Assembly (NCBI RefSeq): GCF_963576615.1
Contig: NC_088710.1
Span: 5,250,001-5,314,000 of the forward strand
Origin: Watersipora subatra
Taxonomy: Eukaryota; Bryozoa; Gymnolaemata; Cheilostomatida; Watersiporidae
Direction: 5' to 3'
Length of the DNA: 64,000 bases
How positions within the stretch are numbered: position 1 is the first letter of the stretch; every line of letters starts with the position of its first letter. This document shows, in pieces, positions 48,346 through 59,833 of this stretch. A program made the position numbers and the translations under genes. The notes below the pieces were generated by a model. It did no database searches. It was not told the origin of the DNA and saw only the letters and a program-made list of their open reading frames with translations.

Positions 48346-50699
48346 TATTTATATTAGTATCGGGTATTTAATGTTAAGTAATTTATTGAAATGTAAACGC
48401 TAAAACGTAAATTATAACGGATTCAGTCCATGAAAATTGAGTGAAAACACAACTCCACTCAAATGAAAACCAAGTTGTTCACACTAGTAACAAGCATCTG
48501 CCAACAGGAACAGCCTCTTTATGTTCGAAAAAATTAGGCATACAATCATCTTTTTAGTGTATGGGTTGGGTTGTACCTCGACATACGACTGTCCCAACTT
48601 ATGAGAAAATCGAGATATGAGCAGAATTTCGAGCAAGTTTCTTCTTTGAGATGCAAGTGGTCCACCCATAAACATGTGTATTTAGTTGTAATTTTCAAAC
48701 AACTCTAGGATAAAATATGTGTTTGACATTTTGTCTGGTACCAGAAGAACTTTCTACTTTAAAATGTAAATTACATAGTTAATGCATGTTATCTCAAACT
48801 GCACTATTTATAGGTAATGCATGTTATTATCTCAAACTGCACTATTTATAGGTAATGCTTTTTATTGAATTGCATTACATTATTTAAGTTCGAGTTTTCA
48901 CATATATGTTATTCTATGAATTTTTACGACAGTAGTTTTCAGCAAGTCAATATTGGTGTCAGTTTATATTCATCAAATTCTTCAGACAACCTTGTATTCC
49001 ATCGAAGAGCTCAGCTATATTAAATGTGATATTGCCAGCACCCAAAGTGTTTTTAGATTTGCAGCTTATTTCCATGTCTGGTACGCATTAAAGCTTTTCT
49101 GTTAACCTGTGATGAGAGGCTCTGGCTAACTGCGAGTGTTCAGAGTTGTCCTCTCTATGCCAATGTTACTGGCGCGTCAGAAATATAGCCAATACTTTAT
49201 TGAACTACGGAAAACTTATAAGTAAATCAATAACGAAACTTCTTACTATTCCCTGAGCTTGTCGATCAGGTGGCAAGCGATTGTACCCTACAAACATTGA
49301 TGAAGATATCAAAAAAACTTTTGCAAAGAATTTTTATGCAAATGCATCTTGTAGACCCTCAACGCTACTCCGTGTTACGCAATTTTTCCAAAGTTCAAAT
49401 ACGACTGTTCTCAGTTTATCTCTATTCTCATAGTCGCTACGTGTAGGGAATTTAAAGTCACCCCCGGTTTGCTCCCTTATCTGGTGACGTGTTTGACTGA
49501 TTGTTCAAAAATGGATTTAAATTCAATGCAACATTATTATAAATAGCCTAATTGTAATCCTTTTTACACATGAGCAAGTTAATAACAAAGTGCTTAGGGT
49601 CAACTAGAAAAACCTTTTTTAATATTAATTCATGTAGTGCATTAAGTTTGCTGGTTTTTCCAAGCATTCAACTCTCCCTCTAAAGGGGAGAATGTCTTTC
49701 CCCAACTCAATAATCAACTGATAGCTTTGACCTTCTCATGCCCAGTTGAGTCACATAGCTGTCGGTGAGAGCTGGCACAAGTGTTGGAGTTCCTCTCTCT
49801 CTCTCCTAATTAGTAATGGCATATATATCATGTCATGACTCCCCAGAGTTCAAGTTCACTCCCTCCGTCTCTTACTACACATGACAGACTACGGGGAGTG
49901 GGTACATTGGCCCTGTACTAACATTTCCTCCTTGCTGCAGTGATTTCACTATGTGAAAAGGTATCTTATGGTTGTGCATGAATATAACATTCTTTTGTTG
50001 GCCCATATAACACTAGGGTTACGCCCCAATATCGTCAAGGATTTTGAGTTCGCTTATCCTTTTGGTAGTCAAGTATTTTTCACTAGCTGTAGCATAACGT
50101 ATCTCATTTTTTAGCTTGGTATTAATTGACTTTTCACCCTATACTTCCTGTGTAACAGATGCAGCAGCCAATCCTCTTCTTCTTCCTGAAATTATGGTTC
50201 AAGTTTTTACTCTGGCTAATGAGCCTTCTTGGCTGTCTCACTCACATAGGGGTAGGAGGAATCACAGCTCTGCGTCTCCCTAGAGTTTTGTTTCTCAACC
50301 TTTTTCTTATTGTGTATCAATCTTTTCTTTTTTACAGCACTGCGTTCCATCTGGCTCCAAAATAGGTAACTTATTTTGTTCAACTATCAGTATTTATTAT
50401 ACAATAACAGCAATAAATATTGTATAAACGAAGAAATACAATTAGGAGCGAGACGTGCAATTGTTTCTTCTGCACAAGCTGGTCTATTTGTAGCCCAATC
50501 TTACAGCACATCTGAGATAATGTTCAGGTGTTGTTGGATGATTTCTAGTTTTGGGTTTAATGGCCATAAAGGCTGAGAACCCTTGCTCACATTTCCTTGA
50601 GGAGGGGAGTACCAGCAGCTGACAAATGGCAATTCAGGCTAATGTTGGGTAAATGGAACTCATGATCAGCCAGAAATTTATGAAAGAGCATTTCTTACA
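48346..50699. other. Intergenic with small repeats
   Basis: A pogo-like end word (gtacctcgacatacgact, then cgagatatgagc) lies at about 48573-48630. A 46-bp duplication (gttatctcaaactgcactat) lies at 48779-48865. The plus frame at 50159-50365 is hydrophobic but has no clear gene context. Confidence 0.45.
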
Positions 50700-52805
50700 C
50701 AGCTAAATTTGTTGCCACATCTTGGTTGTAAAATAACTGATCATACGAAGATGACATAACGGACTGGCAATGACTACCTCCAAATACAAAAAGAAGGCAA
50801 TACACCGACTTTTACACCGGTTTGGAACCAGTGTAAAAGGGCCGGTTACAAAGGGCTGCCTAACCAGGTGAAGTTTGCAGAGACTCAGGCTATCAACCAG
50901 CTAACACGGTTGGTCCAACAACCTACTTGAAAAATGAAGCAGCTTCAGGAGCAAACCTGCTCTAGGCAGAAGGGAAGCACCCACAGGCCACTCTTTGCTG
51001 GAGGTGCAGCGACCAAGGGCACTTCTGCAACGGCTACTCTAGCACCAAGAAGCCAGCTCCAGGAAACGACACAGAGCCTCTGCAGTAGCACTAGCTACAG
51101 ACTGAACCATGGCTTCCAATGCCCAAAAATGGACAAGGTCATCCAAGGCCCAATGGAGATCGACGGTTAGTTTCACCCTTTTGAAGACTGGGCGAAAGAA
51201 GCTTCGTGCACAGGATGTTTCTGTGATAGCACAAAACTGTTATCAGTTTTTGGGTGAAACTAGCTTTTATTCTATCCTAGACACCAACCTAGTCTACGCC
51301 TCTGAATAAGAACTGAAGGGACATAGGTGGAAAGGAAAGAGAGAGACCACCAAATCCTCTCTGATCAAAACTCCGAAAAATGTTGAGACGGCTCATACTA
51401 GATGTAATAGCAGGAAGCCTGCCTAACAAGTAGCAGGGGTGACCCATACGCTGTTCCAGGAGACCTGCTCAATAAATCAACAGGTCGGTCTCGAACCCAG
51501 AGCGACATCGAAGACAAACTTTGCTCTGCTGCAAAGCGGAGACACCAAGGACCCCTTAGAGGGTTCCAAGGAGAACCCGTCCATAGCACAGGCTCTATGA
51601 TGGTCTCACTTTACTGGTTATTTCCTTTCCAGAACGTTGGAGGGCTGGTCTGTCCAATTCCTGTTGGACACGGGTTGTACTACAAACTTGTTGAGCAAAC
51701 AAGTGTTTGACCGGTTGCCAGGAACTGTACAAGATCAACACGAGAAAAGTGACAGCCATAGGCTGTTGGCGGACGAGCCAAGGCTTTTTTTACAGAATCA
51801 TCAGACTTTCCATTCAGCTGTAAAAAATGCAAAGCGCAAAGAAATCTTTGTTCTCAGCTATCTGAGGGAAACGCCATTCTGGACATGCCATTCTTGGGGC
51901 TCACCAGCGGTTTTTTCAAAATTTAAGCAACTCGTGGCTTGAGTAGATGACAAAACACTGATTTGTACAAACTGGAACGGGTAATTGCTGCAGAGCACGG
52001 TGCAGGTGCTAAAGGACGTAGTGGTACTGGCCCGGACAAAGAGGGCTATCCATTGTCGCATCACCACTGAAACCTTCTGTCCTGTGAGCCTGATAGAAAA
52101 ATTCTCCGGCAAACCTCTTGTGGCAAGTAGCTTAAACAACCCAGGCCAAAGGGCCAAGTTATAGTCAGGTGTCTTAACTCGGCAGAGCAGGCCTTGAGTC
52201 TTAAATCTGGGTCGCAATTGGCACATACATCAGGGTAGAGACCCCACAGATTGATCCATAGAGCCCTCTTCTTTGGGTGCTCAACCAGATGCCAACAAAC
52301 GGAGTGCTGGCCTACCTAGAGGACCTGTTTTAAGCAGCCCAACTTCAATGCTCGGAATCAGGCTAGGCAATGAGGTTGGCTGCACTACTGACCGGCTACA
52401 CCACCGTGTTTAGTATGGGTGATGGGGATGTAGGAAAGACCCCCAAGGTTGAGCAGTCTATCCCCACTCAAGAAAGGTATGCTGTCTATTTAATAGCCCC
52501 CATTGACTGGGACTAGAGAAGGAAGCCAATGGGAAGAACAGATAAAAGACTTGCTATAGATAGGTCTCATCAAGCCCTCAAAAAAGCATGAGTTCTCTCG
52601 TAGTGCTTGTGAAGAATGGGAAGTGGCATTTATCTATCGACTATTGGCGTCTAAATGCTGTCACTAAACAGGACGCATACCCTCTGATTGATGACAGCTT
52701 GGACTCCTTGTTTGGCAGTCAATATTGCATTACACTTGCTCTGGTCAGTGGATATCGGTAGGTACCCCGAGATACTGATGCCCAAGAGAAATCAGCTTTC
52801 TCTAT
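50700..52805 (+). pseudogene. Decayed Gypsy-type retrotransposon, gag to reverse transcriptase
   Basis: In order on the plus strand: a Gag-like stretch near 50760-50930. A zinc knuckle, CWRCSDQGHFCNGY, at 50996-51037, where the last cysteine has become tyrosine. A retropepsin with the catalytic triplet in FLLDTGCTTNLLSKQVFDRL at about 51655-51720. Reverse transcriptase from about 52590, with LVVLVKNGKWHLSIDYWRLN, DAYPLIDD and DTDAQEKSAF. The copy is cut off at about 52805, before the catalytic YxDD box, and is followed by an inverted tandem array. Many stops and shifts occur. No LTR was identified. It differs clearly in sequence from the copy at 1-2476. Confidence 0.85.
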
Positions 52806-52831
52806 TTAGTCTAGCCAATGAAAGTAGATGG

Positions 52832-53252
52832 TATTATTAATTGATTATTATCAACTACCAGTGTATAGAAATGGTCAGTAATTGATTATCAACTACCAGT
52901 GTATATAAATGGTCAGTAATTGATTATCAACTACCAGTGTATAGAAATGGTCAGTAATTGATTATTAACTACCAGTGTATAGAAATGATCAGTAATTGAT
53001 TATCAACTACCAGTGTATATAAATGGTCAGTGTTAGTAATTGATTATCAACTACCTGTGTATGGAAATTGCTAATCAATTACTAAACATTTCTATACACT
53101 AGTAGTTGATAATCAATTACTGATCATTTCTATACACTGGTAGTTAATAATCAATTACTGACCATTTCTATACACTGGTAGTTGATAATCAATTACTGAC
53201 CATTTTTTTACACTGGTAGTTGATAATCAATTACTTACCATTTCTTAATCTA
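52832..53252. repeat. 38-bp tandem array arranged as a palindrome
   Basis: About six units of agtaattgattatcaactac...gtatagaaatggtc run forward (52832-53066), with starts at 52877, 52915, 52953, 52991 and 53035. About five units of the reverse complement follow (53072-53252). The point of inversion lies near 53067-53072. Confidence 0.92.
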
Positions 53253-53644
53253 TTCCATTATATTCATCTGTCTGAATTTGACTACATGTATTTGGGATCG
53301 CGTGATATGACGTACGATATGACTTCCTACTACTAAAATAATATAGCTTGAGAGCAAACACAGCTTTCTCTTTCGCTGTGTTGGTAACACTCTAGTTTTC
53401 AGTTTCTGCAGGCTAATTTGGTCAACTTAAAACCCTTTCCTAGCTTAGAGTGGCAATTTAAAATAGAGGTTAGTGAAGCGCTTCAGTTTATGTTAAGGTT
53501 TCAGTTAGCCTTATTTTTGGCGAGTGCATAAAAGTGATAAATCTCGCAAATTTTTGACCATTTTTATGTTAAAATTGCTTACAATAAATTACAATATTGG
53601 GGGAATTTCAAGCTGCATTGAAGGTTAATATCAAAGACGAGCTC
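53253..53644. other. Spacer, nothing recognised
   Basis: About 390 bp between two arrays with no gene signal. Confidence 0.5.
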
Positions 53645-54260
53645 GCTAATATTATACTCGCACGGAGCTAATATTATACTCGCACGGAGCTAATATTATA
53701 CTCGCACGGAGCTAATATTATACTCGCACGGAGCTAATATTATACTCGCACGGAGCTAATATTATACTCGCACGGAGCTAATATTATACTCGCACGGAGC
53801 TAATATTATACTCGCACGGAGCTAGTATTATACTCGCACGGAGCTAATATTATACTCGCACGGAGCTAATATTATACTCGCACGGAGCTAATATTATACT
53901 CGCACGGAGCTAATATTATACTCGCACGGAGCTAATATTATACTCGCACGGAGCTAATATTATACTCGCACGGAGCTAATATTATACTCGCACGGAGCTA
54001 ACATTATACTCGCACGGAGCTAACATTATACTCGCACGGAGCTAATATTATACTCGCACGGAGCTAACATTATACTCGCACGGAGCTAATATTATACTCG
54101 CACGGAGCTAATATTATACTCGCACGGAGCTAATATTATCCTCGCACGGAGCTAATATTATACTCGCACGGAGCTAATATTATACTCGCACGGAGCTAAT
54201 ATTATACTCGCACGGAGCTAATATTATACTCGCACGGAGCTAATATTATACTCGCACAGA
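53645..54260. repeat. 22-bp tandem array, 28 copies
   Basis: Unit gctaatattatactcgcacg plus ga. Exactly 28 units with only a handful of single-base variants (gctagtatt, gctaacatt, tatcctcg, cacaga). Confidence 0.95.
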
Positions 54261-54385
54261 GCAAGGCATGAGTCACTACAGTAACTTGAAAACGTTTTCC
54301 CAACTCATTCGAATCTTCGAGCAAATTTCACAGGTTAGTTTCATTTCATTGAAGAAATGAAATTTGTTTTATCTATAGAAAAATT

Positions 54386-54595
54386 TTATATATATAATAT
54401 ATATTATATATATATAATATATACATATATATATTATATATATACAATATATATATATATTATATATATAATTATATATAATATATATATAATTATATAT
54501 AATATATATATATTATATATAATATATATATTATATATATAATACATATATGATATAAAATAATATATATTTAATATATATTATTTAGTGTTTAG
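54386..54595. repeat. (TA)n-rich microsatellite
   Basis: About 210 bp of almost pure alternating TA/AT. The 61-codon frame over it (54357-54542) is an artefact. Confidence 0.95.
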
Positions 54596-57147
54596 ATACA
54601 TTTTACTTGACAGTCATGGAGTCTATAGATCTTATGCTGGGTTTTCCGTGAGTAAACAAAGTTTCTAATTTTTTATTCATCTACTAAAGAGATTGATGCA
54701 ATATTTACACAGCCGTGAGCTTATTATATCCCTCTTAAAGATCACATATATATTTAAGTCTTTGGGAAGTCCCCGGCTTGCATTGGCGCCATTGGATCGA
54801 GTTTGAGATACACATGTTTGTATAGCATATCTTCAATAGATTGAGTACACAGATTAGCTCACTAGAATTAACTAACAAAAGCCAAGCATTTTAGGGGTGT
54901 GATACTTAATACTTTGCGTCGGCACTTTTTCAAAGTTTTTTATTTAAGTCACAAAGACCATATTCAATGCAAACAATCACCCTTGTTTGCTCGTTTCGAA
55001 ACACCTTTGATAACGTCTGAAATGTATGCAACCTGACTCAATCATGGGCATATGTAACTTAAATATTTAGTACTGCAAGTCTTATATTATTTTGTAAATT
55101 TTTGAGGTAAGAACTGTACTCTTTATTAAGAATAACCCCTTTTTGGCATTTATGCATAATTCAACTTTTTTTAGTTGACACCAAATTCAAAGTGCTGCCA
55201 ATAGTTGTTGTTGCTTGATTTTCATTAGGACAATAGGTTGGATTAAACAATTATGTCACTGTTGGCAGCACAAGACATCACTTCTATTGCACATGGTCTT
55301 ATTATCATCAACAACAACTTTCTTGTTCGGTATAAAATGGGCAACAATCATCTATAAGTTTTATTAATTTTGAATCAACTTTGAGCAGTTTTGTAAATAT
55401 ACAAAACACACCAAATAAGCGCTTTTCCTTTCCCTTTACCAAATGTACTCTATTAACTTTTTTCCGGAACTCGCAATAGAGTCTGTAGAGACACCAATCT
55501 GTTTTTATTCTCCACCAAAACTATACTTTTTACTAAATATTAAAAACCCTTTACTCCTCATTTTATCCTAAAGGGTGGTATACTCATTTTCCCACATCTT
55601 TCTGTCCAAAAACAGAAATTCTGCTAATTGTGGCTCCTTATCATACATCCTTTTTACCATTATATCTAATAGGACATAACTATATGGCTATGATTTGTTG
55701 TTAGTGCTTCTTTAAAAAGAAAGTGATAGCATCTGGAAATCTATCATATCACAAAATAAGAATTACATATATGGTTATTACAGGTAAAAGCCATTCTTAT
55801 TACTTCAGGAGCCATCGATTTTATTCTATAAACTTCTTGCGCTCCGTAATCATTAACCGTAGCAGAGATTACTAGTAAAATACTTTGACTAATATGTGTA
55901 GTATTCTTCTATATAAACATATAAAAGAACACTACTGATATCATAAACTACCGATACCAAATTAACTGCTTTTGTTAGAGTTGCTTTCTCATTACTATCA
56001 AAAGCAGACAACTCCATATTCACACATTTTTAGGATTCAAAGCGCAGCTGGGCTAGTCATTAATTATAAACAAATAATAACATAGAAAGCAAATTGATAT
56101 GTAACAAAACTTCAACTATAATGGTGAAGCTCATAATTATCACCTAATTTTGAACAACTCATAGTTGAAGTTTAACAGCGCAACTAATATTTTAAACTAA
56201 TTTATATTTTTCTAACACATACCTTTTTATATGCCTCTTTCGATTCTGTTTTGCGAACATTCCATAAAAAGTTGGCATGTTCCCTCAGCAAAGTTTTGCT
56301 CTGCGGGTGAATTGCGAGTGCCCGTAATACCTCCTGCTCACACAATTCATATTTCTCTGCAATTGTACAATTTTAAGTGACTGAGAACTGTCACTCCATG
56401 AAGATTCAGGGTGCTGCTACAGTAAAATCAATGATATAAAACCTCTCCACAAGGGTAGGCGACGGCTATCACATGGGCGGGGTTTAATGATTGAGCTCTG
56501 TTGGGATGAACCCGAACATGGCATCAGAACAAAGAAATATGCTGAATAAAGCCCTTTATAAATTTACAAACTTTATGGACAATGGTGGTTATTTTACTGA
56601 TCTGTTGTTTTCATTTTGTTGTGAAATAAATATAGTTGCCTAATATCGTCACCGTTATGATAAGTCAGGTGCCATTCACAAGTATTCCTGATATTAATAG
56701 TCGCAATCGTAAAATATCCCAAATTCGGTTTTATATTTAGATTTTGATTATGAAAACTACACTCCACAGCTTTTCCTTATGAACCGATAGCAAACACCTG
56801 CCTGAGACAATGTTTCATTACACAGAGGTAGACGGTAATCTATGAAGTGACAGTTAGAACTTTAATGAAATAATTAGTGAAAGAACAATGATATCAGCCA
56901 CCAAACAACTTGCACATAGACTATTGATGTTTTAGTGGCAGTTCATTAATAAATACCACTCGCTAGTACTTGTCAACAAGCAAGTGTCAGTTTCTATGAA
57001 AGTAAAATGCATATTAAAATTGGCATAACATTAATAATATTAATGTTATATAATATTAACTATTGCTATATCATAGTAATAGTTCTTTTTGATACAAGTT
57101 AAAACAATTTTTCTTTATGAATGCCTAATTATGCAAAACGGTTTAAC
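54596..57147. other. About 2.5 kb without a gene
   Basis: AT-rich. It contains the GC-rich word cluster at 56431-56500 related to the small foldback at 11951. No exon or RNA gene was supported. Confidence 0.5.
56431..56500. repeat. Copy of the small GC-rich foldback repeat
   Basis: aatgatataaaacc, gtaggcgacgg and atgggcggggttt occur in the same order and spacing as in 11951-12026. The right end has diverged. Confidence 0.5.
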
Positions 57148-57378
57148 ACTTTCAGTAACTACATGTATAATGTACATACACTTTCAGTAACTACATGTAT
57201 AATGTACATACACTTTCAGTAACTACATGTATAATGTATATACACTTTCAGTAACTACATGTATAATGTACATACACTTTCAGTAACTACATGTATAATG
57301 TATATACACTTTCAGTAACTACATGTATAATGTACATACACTTTCAGTAACTACATGTATAATGTACATACACTTTCA
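57148..57378. repeat. 32-bp tandem array, about 7 copies
   Basis: Unit actttcagtaactacatgta followed by taatgtacatac. It alternates at one position (gtacatac or gtatatac). Each unit holds the palindrome tacatgta. Confidence 0.93.
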
Positions 57379-57967
57379 CATACAAATTATCCGAGTATAT
57401 CTTTCCAATATGCCTGACCATCCACTACATTCTCACTTCTCTAGTAAGACCACTACACCTGATACCAGGCACCAACGCCTTCCCAGTCCACATTATAGAA
57501 CAGAGTTATGTGAAAAGAGCTTTCTCTTTCACTACTCATAATTGTACTTGATTATTCTTTATTTTATTCTGTCTCTCATGGTATAATATGCTTCAAATGT
57601 CATTTACTGGTCATAATAATGTTCATATCTATCCATATCCTATATTCTGATTAGCGCTAACATTGAAAACACCAACTATATATCTGTGCCTGTCTGAAAA
57701 CCTAGAAACCGAGGATTACTATCATAAACAGTATGATAAAACCTCTGACACATATAAACCTATAATAGCATATCAAAACAACCAAATGAAACATATTTTA
57801 GAACATCTGAGAGTAAAAATGTACGCTACCAGAGGTCAACTGTTTTATCCATATCTCAAAGGGGTTGCAGGCGCAATGACTCCGCAAAAACAGCTCAAAA
57901 TGAAAACTGACTCTCAGGCTTAGTTAGATCTACTCGATAAAGATGTCTTAGGTGTAAAGAATGGTAA
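57379..57967 (+). other. Spacer with one unrecognised open frame
   Basis: The plus-strand frame at 57663-57923 (86 codons) contains LCLSENLETEDYYHKQYDKT and ends just before the 61-bp array. I recognise no domain, and there is no splice or promoter evidence. It could be an exon or transposon debris. Confidence 0.25.
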
Positions 57968-59187
57968 GATAAGGAGGGGGAGGGGAGAAGAAGGACTGCA
58001 AGACCTCATAACAGCAAGAGCTGTGGAAGATAAGGAGGGGGAGGGGAGAAGAAGGACTACAAGACCTCATAACAGCGAGAGCTGTGGAAGATAAGGAGGG
58101 GGAGGGGAGAAGAAGGACTACAAGACCTCATAACAGCGAGAGCTGTGGAAGGTAAGGAGGGGGAGGGGAGAAGAAGGACTACAAGACCTCGTAACAGCGA
58201 GAGCTGTGGAAGATAAGGAGGGGGAGGGGAGAAGAAGGACTACAAGACCTCATAACAGCAAGAGCTGTGGAAGATAAGGAGGGGGAGGGGAGAAGAAGGA
58301 CTACAAGACCTCATAACAGCGAGAGCTGTGGAAGGTAAGGAGGGGGAGGGGAGAAGAAGGACTACAAGACCTCGTAACAGCGAGAGCTGTGGAAGATAAG
58401 GAGGGGGAGGGGAGAAGAAAGACTACAAGACCTCATAACAGCAAGAGCTGTGGAAGATAAGGAGGGGGAGGGGAGAAGAAAGACTACAAGACCTCATAAC
58501 AGCAAGAGCTGTGGAAGATAAGGAGGGGGAGGGGAGAAGAAAGACTACAAGACCTCATAACAGCAAGAGCTGTGGAAGATAAGGAGGGGGAGGGGAGAAG
58601 AAAGACTACAAGACCTCATAACAGCGAGAGCTGTGGAAGATAAGGAGGGGGAAGGGAGAAGAAAGACTGCAAGACCTCATAACAGCGAGAGCTGTGGAAG
58701 ATAAGGAGGGGGAGGGGAGAAGAAGGACTGCAAGACCTCATAACAGCGAGAGCTGTGGAAGGTAAGGAGGGGGAGGGGAGAAGAAAGACTACAAGACCTC
58801 ATAACAGCGAGAGCTGTGGAAGATAAGGAGGGGGAGGGGAGAAGAAGGACTGCAAGACCTCATAACAGCGAGAGCTGTGGAAGATAAGGAGGGGGAGGGG
58901 AGAAGAAAGACTGCAAGACCTCATAACAGCGAGAGCTGTGGAAGATAAGGAGGGGGAGGGGAGAAGAAGGACTGCAAGACCTCATAACAGCGAGAGCTGT
59001 GGAAGGTAAGGAGGGGGAGGGGAGAAGAAAGACTACAAGACCTCATAACAGCGAGAGCTGTGGAAGGTAAGGAGGGGGAGGGGAGAAGAAGGACTGCAAG
59101 ACCTCATAACAGCGAGAGCTGTGGAAGGTAAGGAGGGGGAGGGGAGAAGAAAGACTACAAGACCTCATAACAGCGAGAGCTGTGGAA
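57968..59187. repeat. 61-bp G-rich tandem array, exactly 20 copies
   Basis: The unit begins gataaggagggggaggggag and ends gcgagagctgtggaa. Twenty full units fit without indels (20 x 61 = 1220 bp). Variation is confined to a few positions: gat or ggt at the start, ggact or agact, actac or actgc, cataac or cgtaac, gcaag or gcgag, and one ggaaggg. Each unit has a purine-only run of about 25 bases with G runs. Because 61 is not divisible by 3, no frame runs through. Confidence 0.97.
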
Positions 59188-59760
59188 GAATTCTTCAAGA
59201 GGCTTGCGTAACAAGGCACGGTGTCAACACAAAGGATCAAGGCATCTTATGAGAAGTTTGTCAACAAAATGCAATAAGCCTCAGGATGTGGTGGTCACAA
59301 CTAGCTAGAAAGTGTGGGTATGGAAGAATACCATACCAGATAGAGGGTGGTAATGATATTATTGTCGGTCAGTAAAATTCTACCTCACAATAGTCCTTGG
59401 GATTGCGTTTACAAAAACAACAGGTTTTATCAAGGAGGACCTACTAAGTACCACTCGGTGTCTGTGTGACCTATTGGACTATGCAAGTCCGCACCAACAG
59501 TGGTTAATCTTGAACTTAGCTCTTCTAAATAGAAAGATTTATCAGTAACATTTACTCTGCTGTTGGCTTGGACAGATATTCTAGTAAAAAACAGTTCAAA
59601 TTTACATGCTTCAAAAGTTTCGTTATAGTTTACCCATACGCTCATCACTCAACCTTTTAGCAACACAAGATAAAATCAGAATTTTTATAAGAAGGTTTGT
59701 ATTTTTTATCATACAAGCACACAAAGTGTACACGAAACCAATTACGTGCGAAAAACAATT
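59188..59760. other. Spacer with one unrecognised minus-strand frame
   Basis: The minus frame at 59430-59648 (72 codons) contains FYLEELSSRLTTVGADLHSP and lies just downstream of the tRNA. It has no recognisable domain. Confidence 0.3.
59751..59755 (-). terminator. RNA polymerase III terminator of the tRNA
   Basis: Five T on the minus strand, five bases beyond the tRNA 3' end, the usual Pol III stop. Confidence 0.8.
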
Positions 59761-59833
59761 AACCCCTGGCGGGACTCGAACCCGCAATCCCCTGCTTAGG
59801 AGGCAGATGCCTTATCCATTAGGCCACAGAGGC
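59761..59833 (-). tRNA. tRNA-Arg, anticodon CCU
   Basis: A complete 73-nt cloverleaf on the minus strand. The acceptor GCCTCTG pairs with CAGGGGT, with two G-U type pairs. The D arm is GCCT...AGGC. The anticodon arm is TCTGC-CTCCTAA-GCAGG with CCT at positions 34-36. The variable loop is GGATT, and the T arm is GCGGG-TTCGAGT-CCCGC. Internal promoters are intact (A box TGGCCTAATGG, B box GGTTCGAGTCC). There is no intron and CCA is not encoded, as in eukaryotic nuclear genes. It closely resembles animal tRNA-Arg(CCU), decodes AGG, and looks functional. Confidence 0.95.

Noticed and set aside
50159-50365. Hydrophobic 68-codon frame that could be a membrane protein
   Set aside because: No splice, promoter or family evidence. 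Another frame over the same bases is equally open.
54357-54542. Tyrosine/isoleucine repeat protein
   Set aside because: It is a translation of a (TA)n microsatellite.
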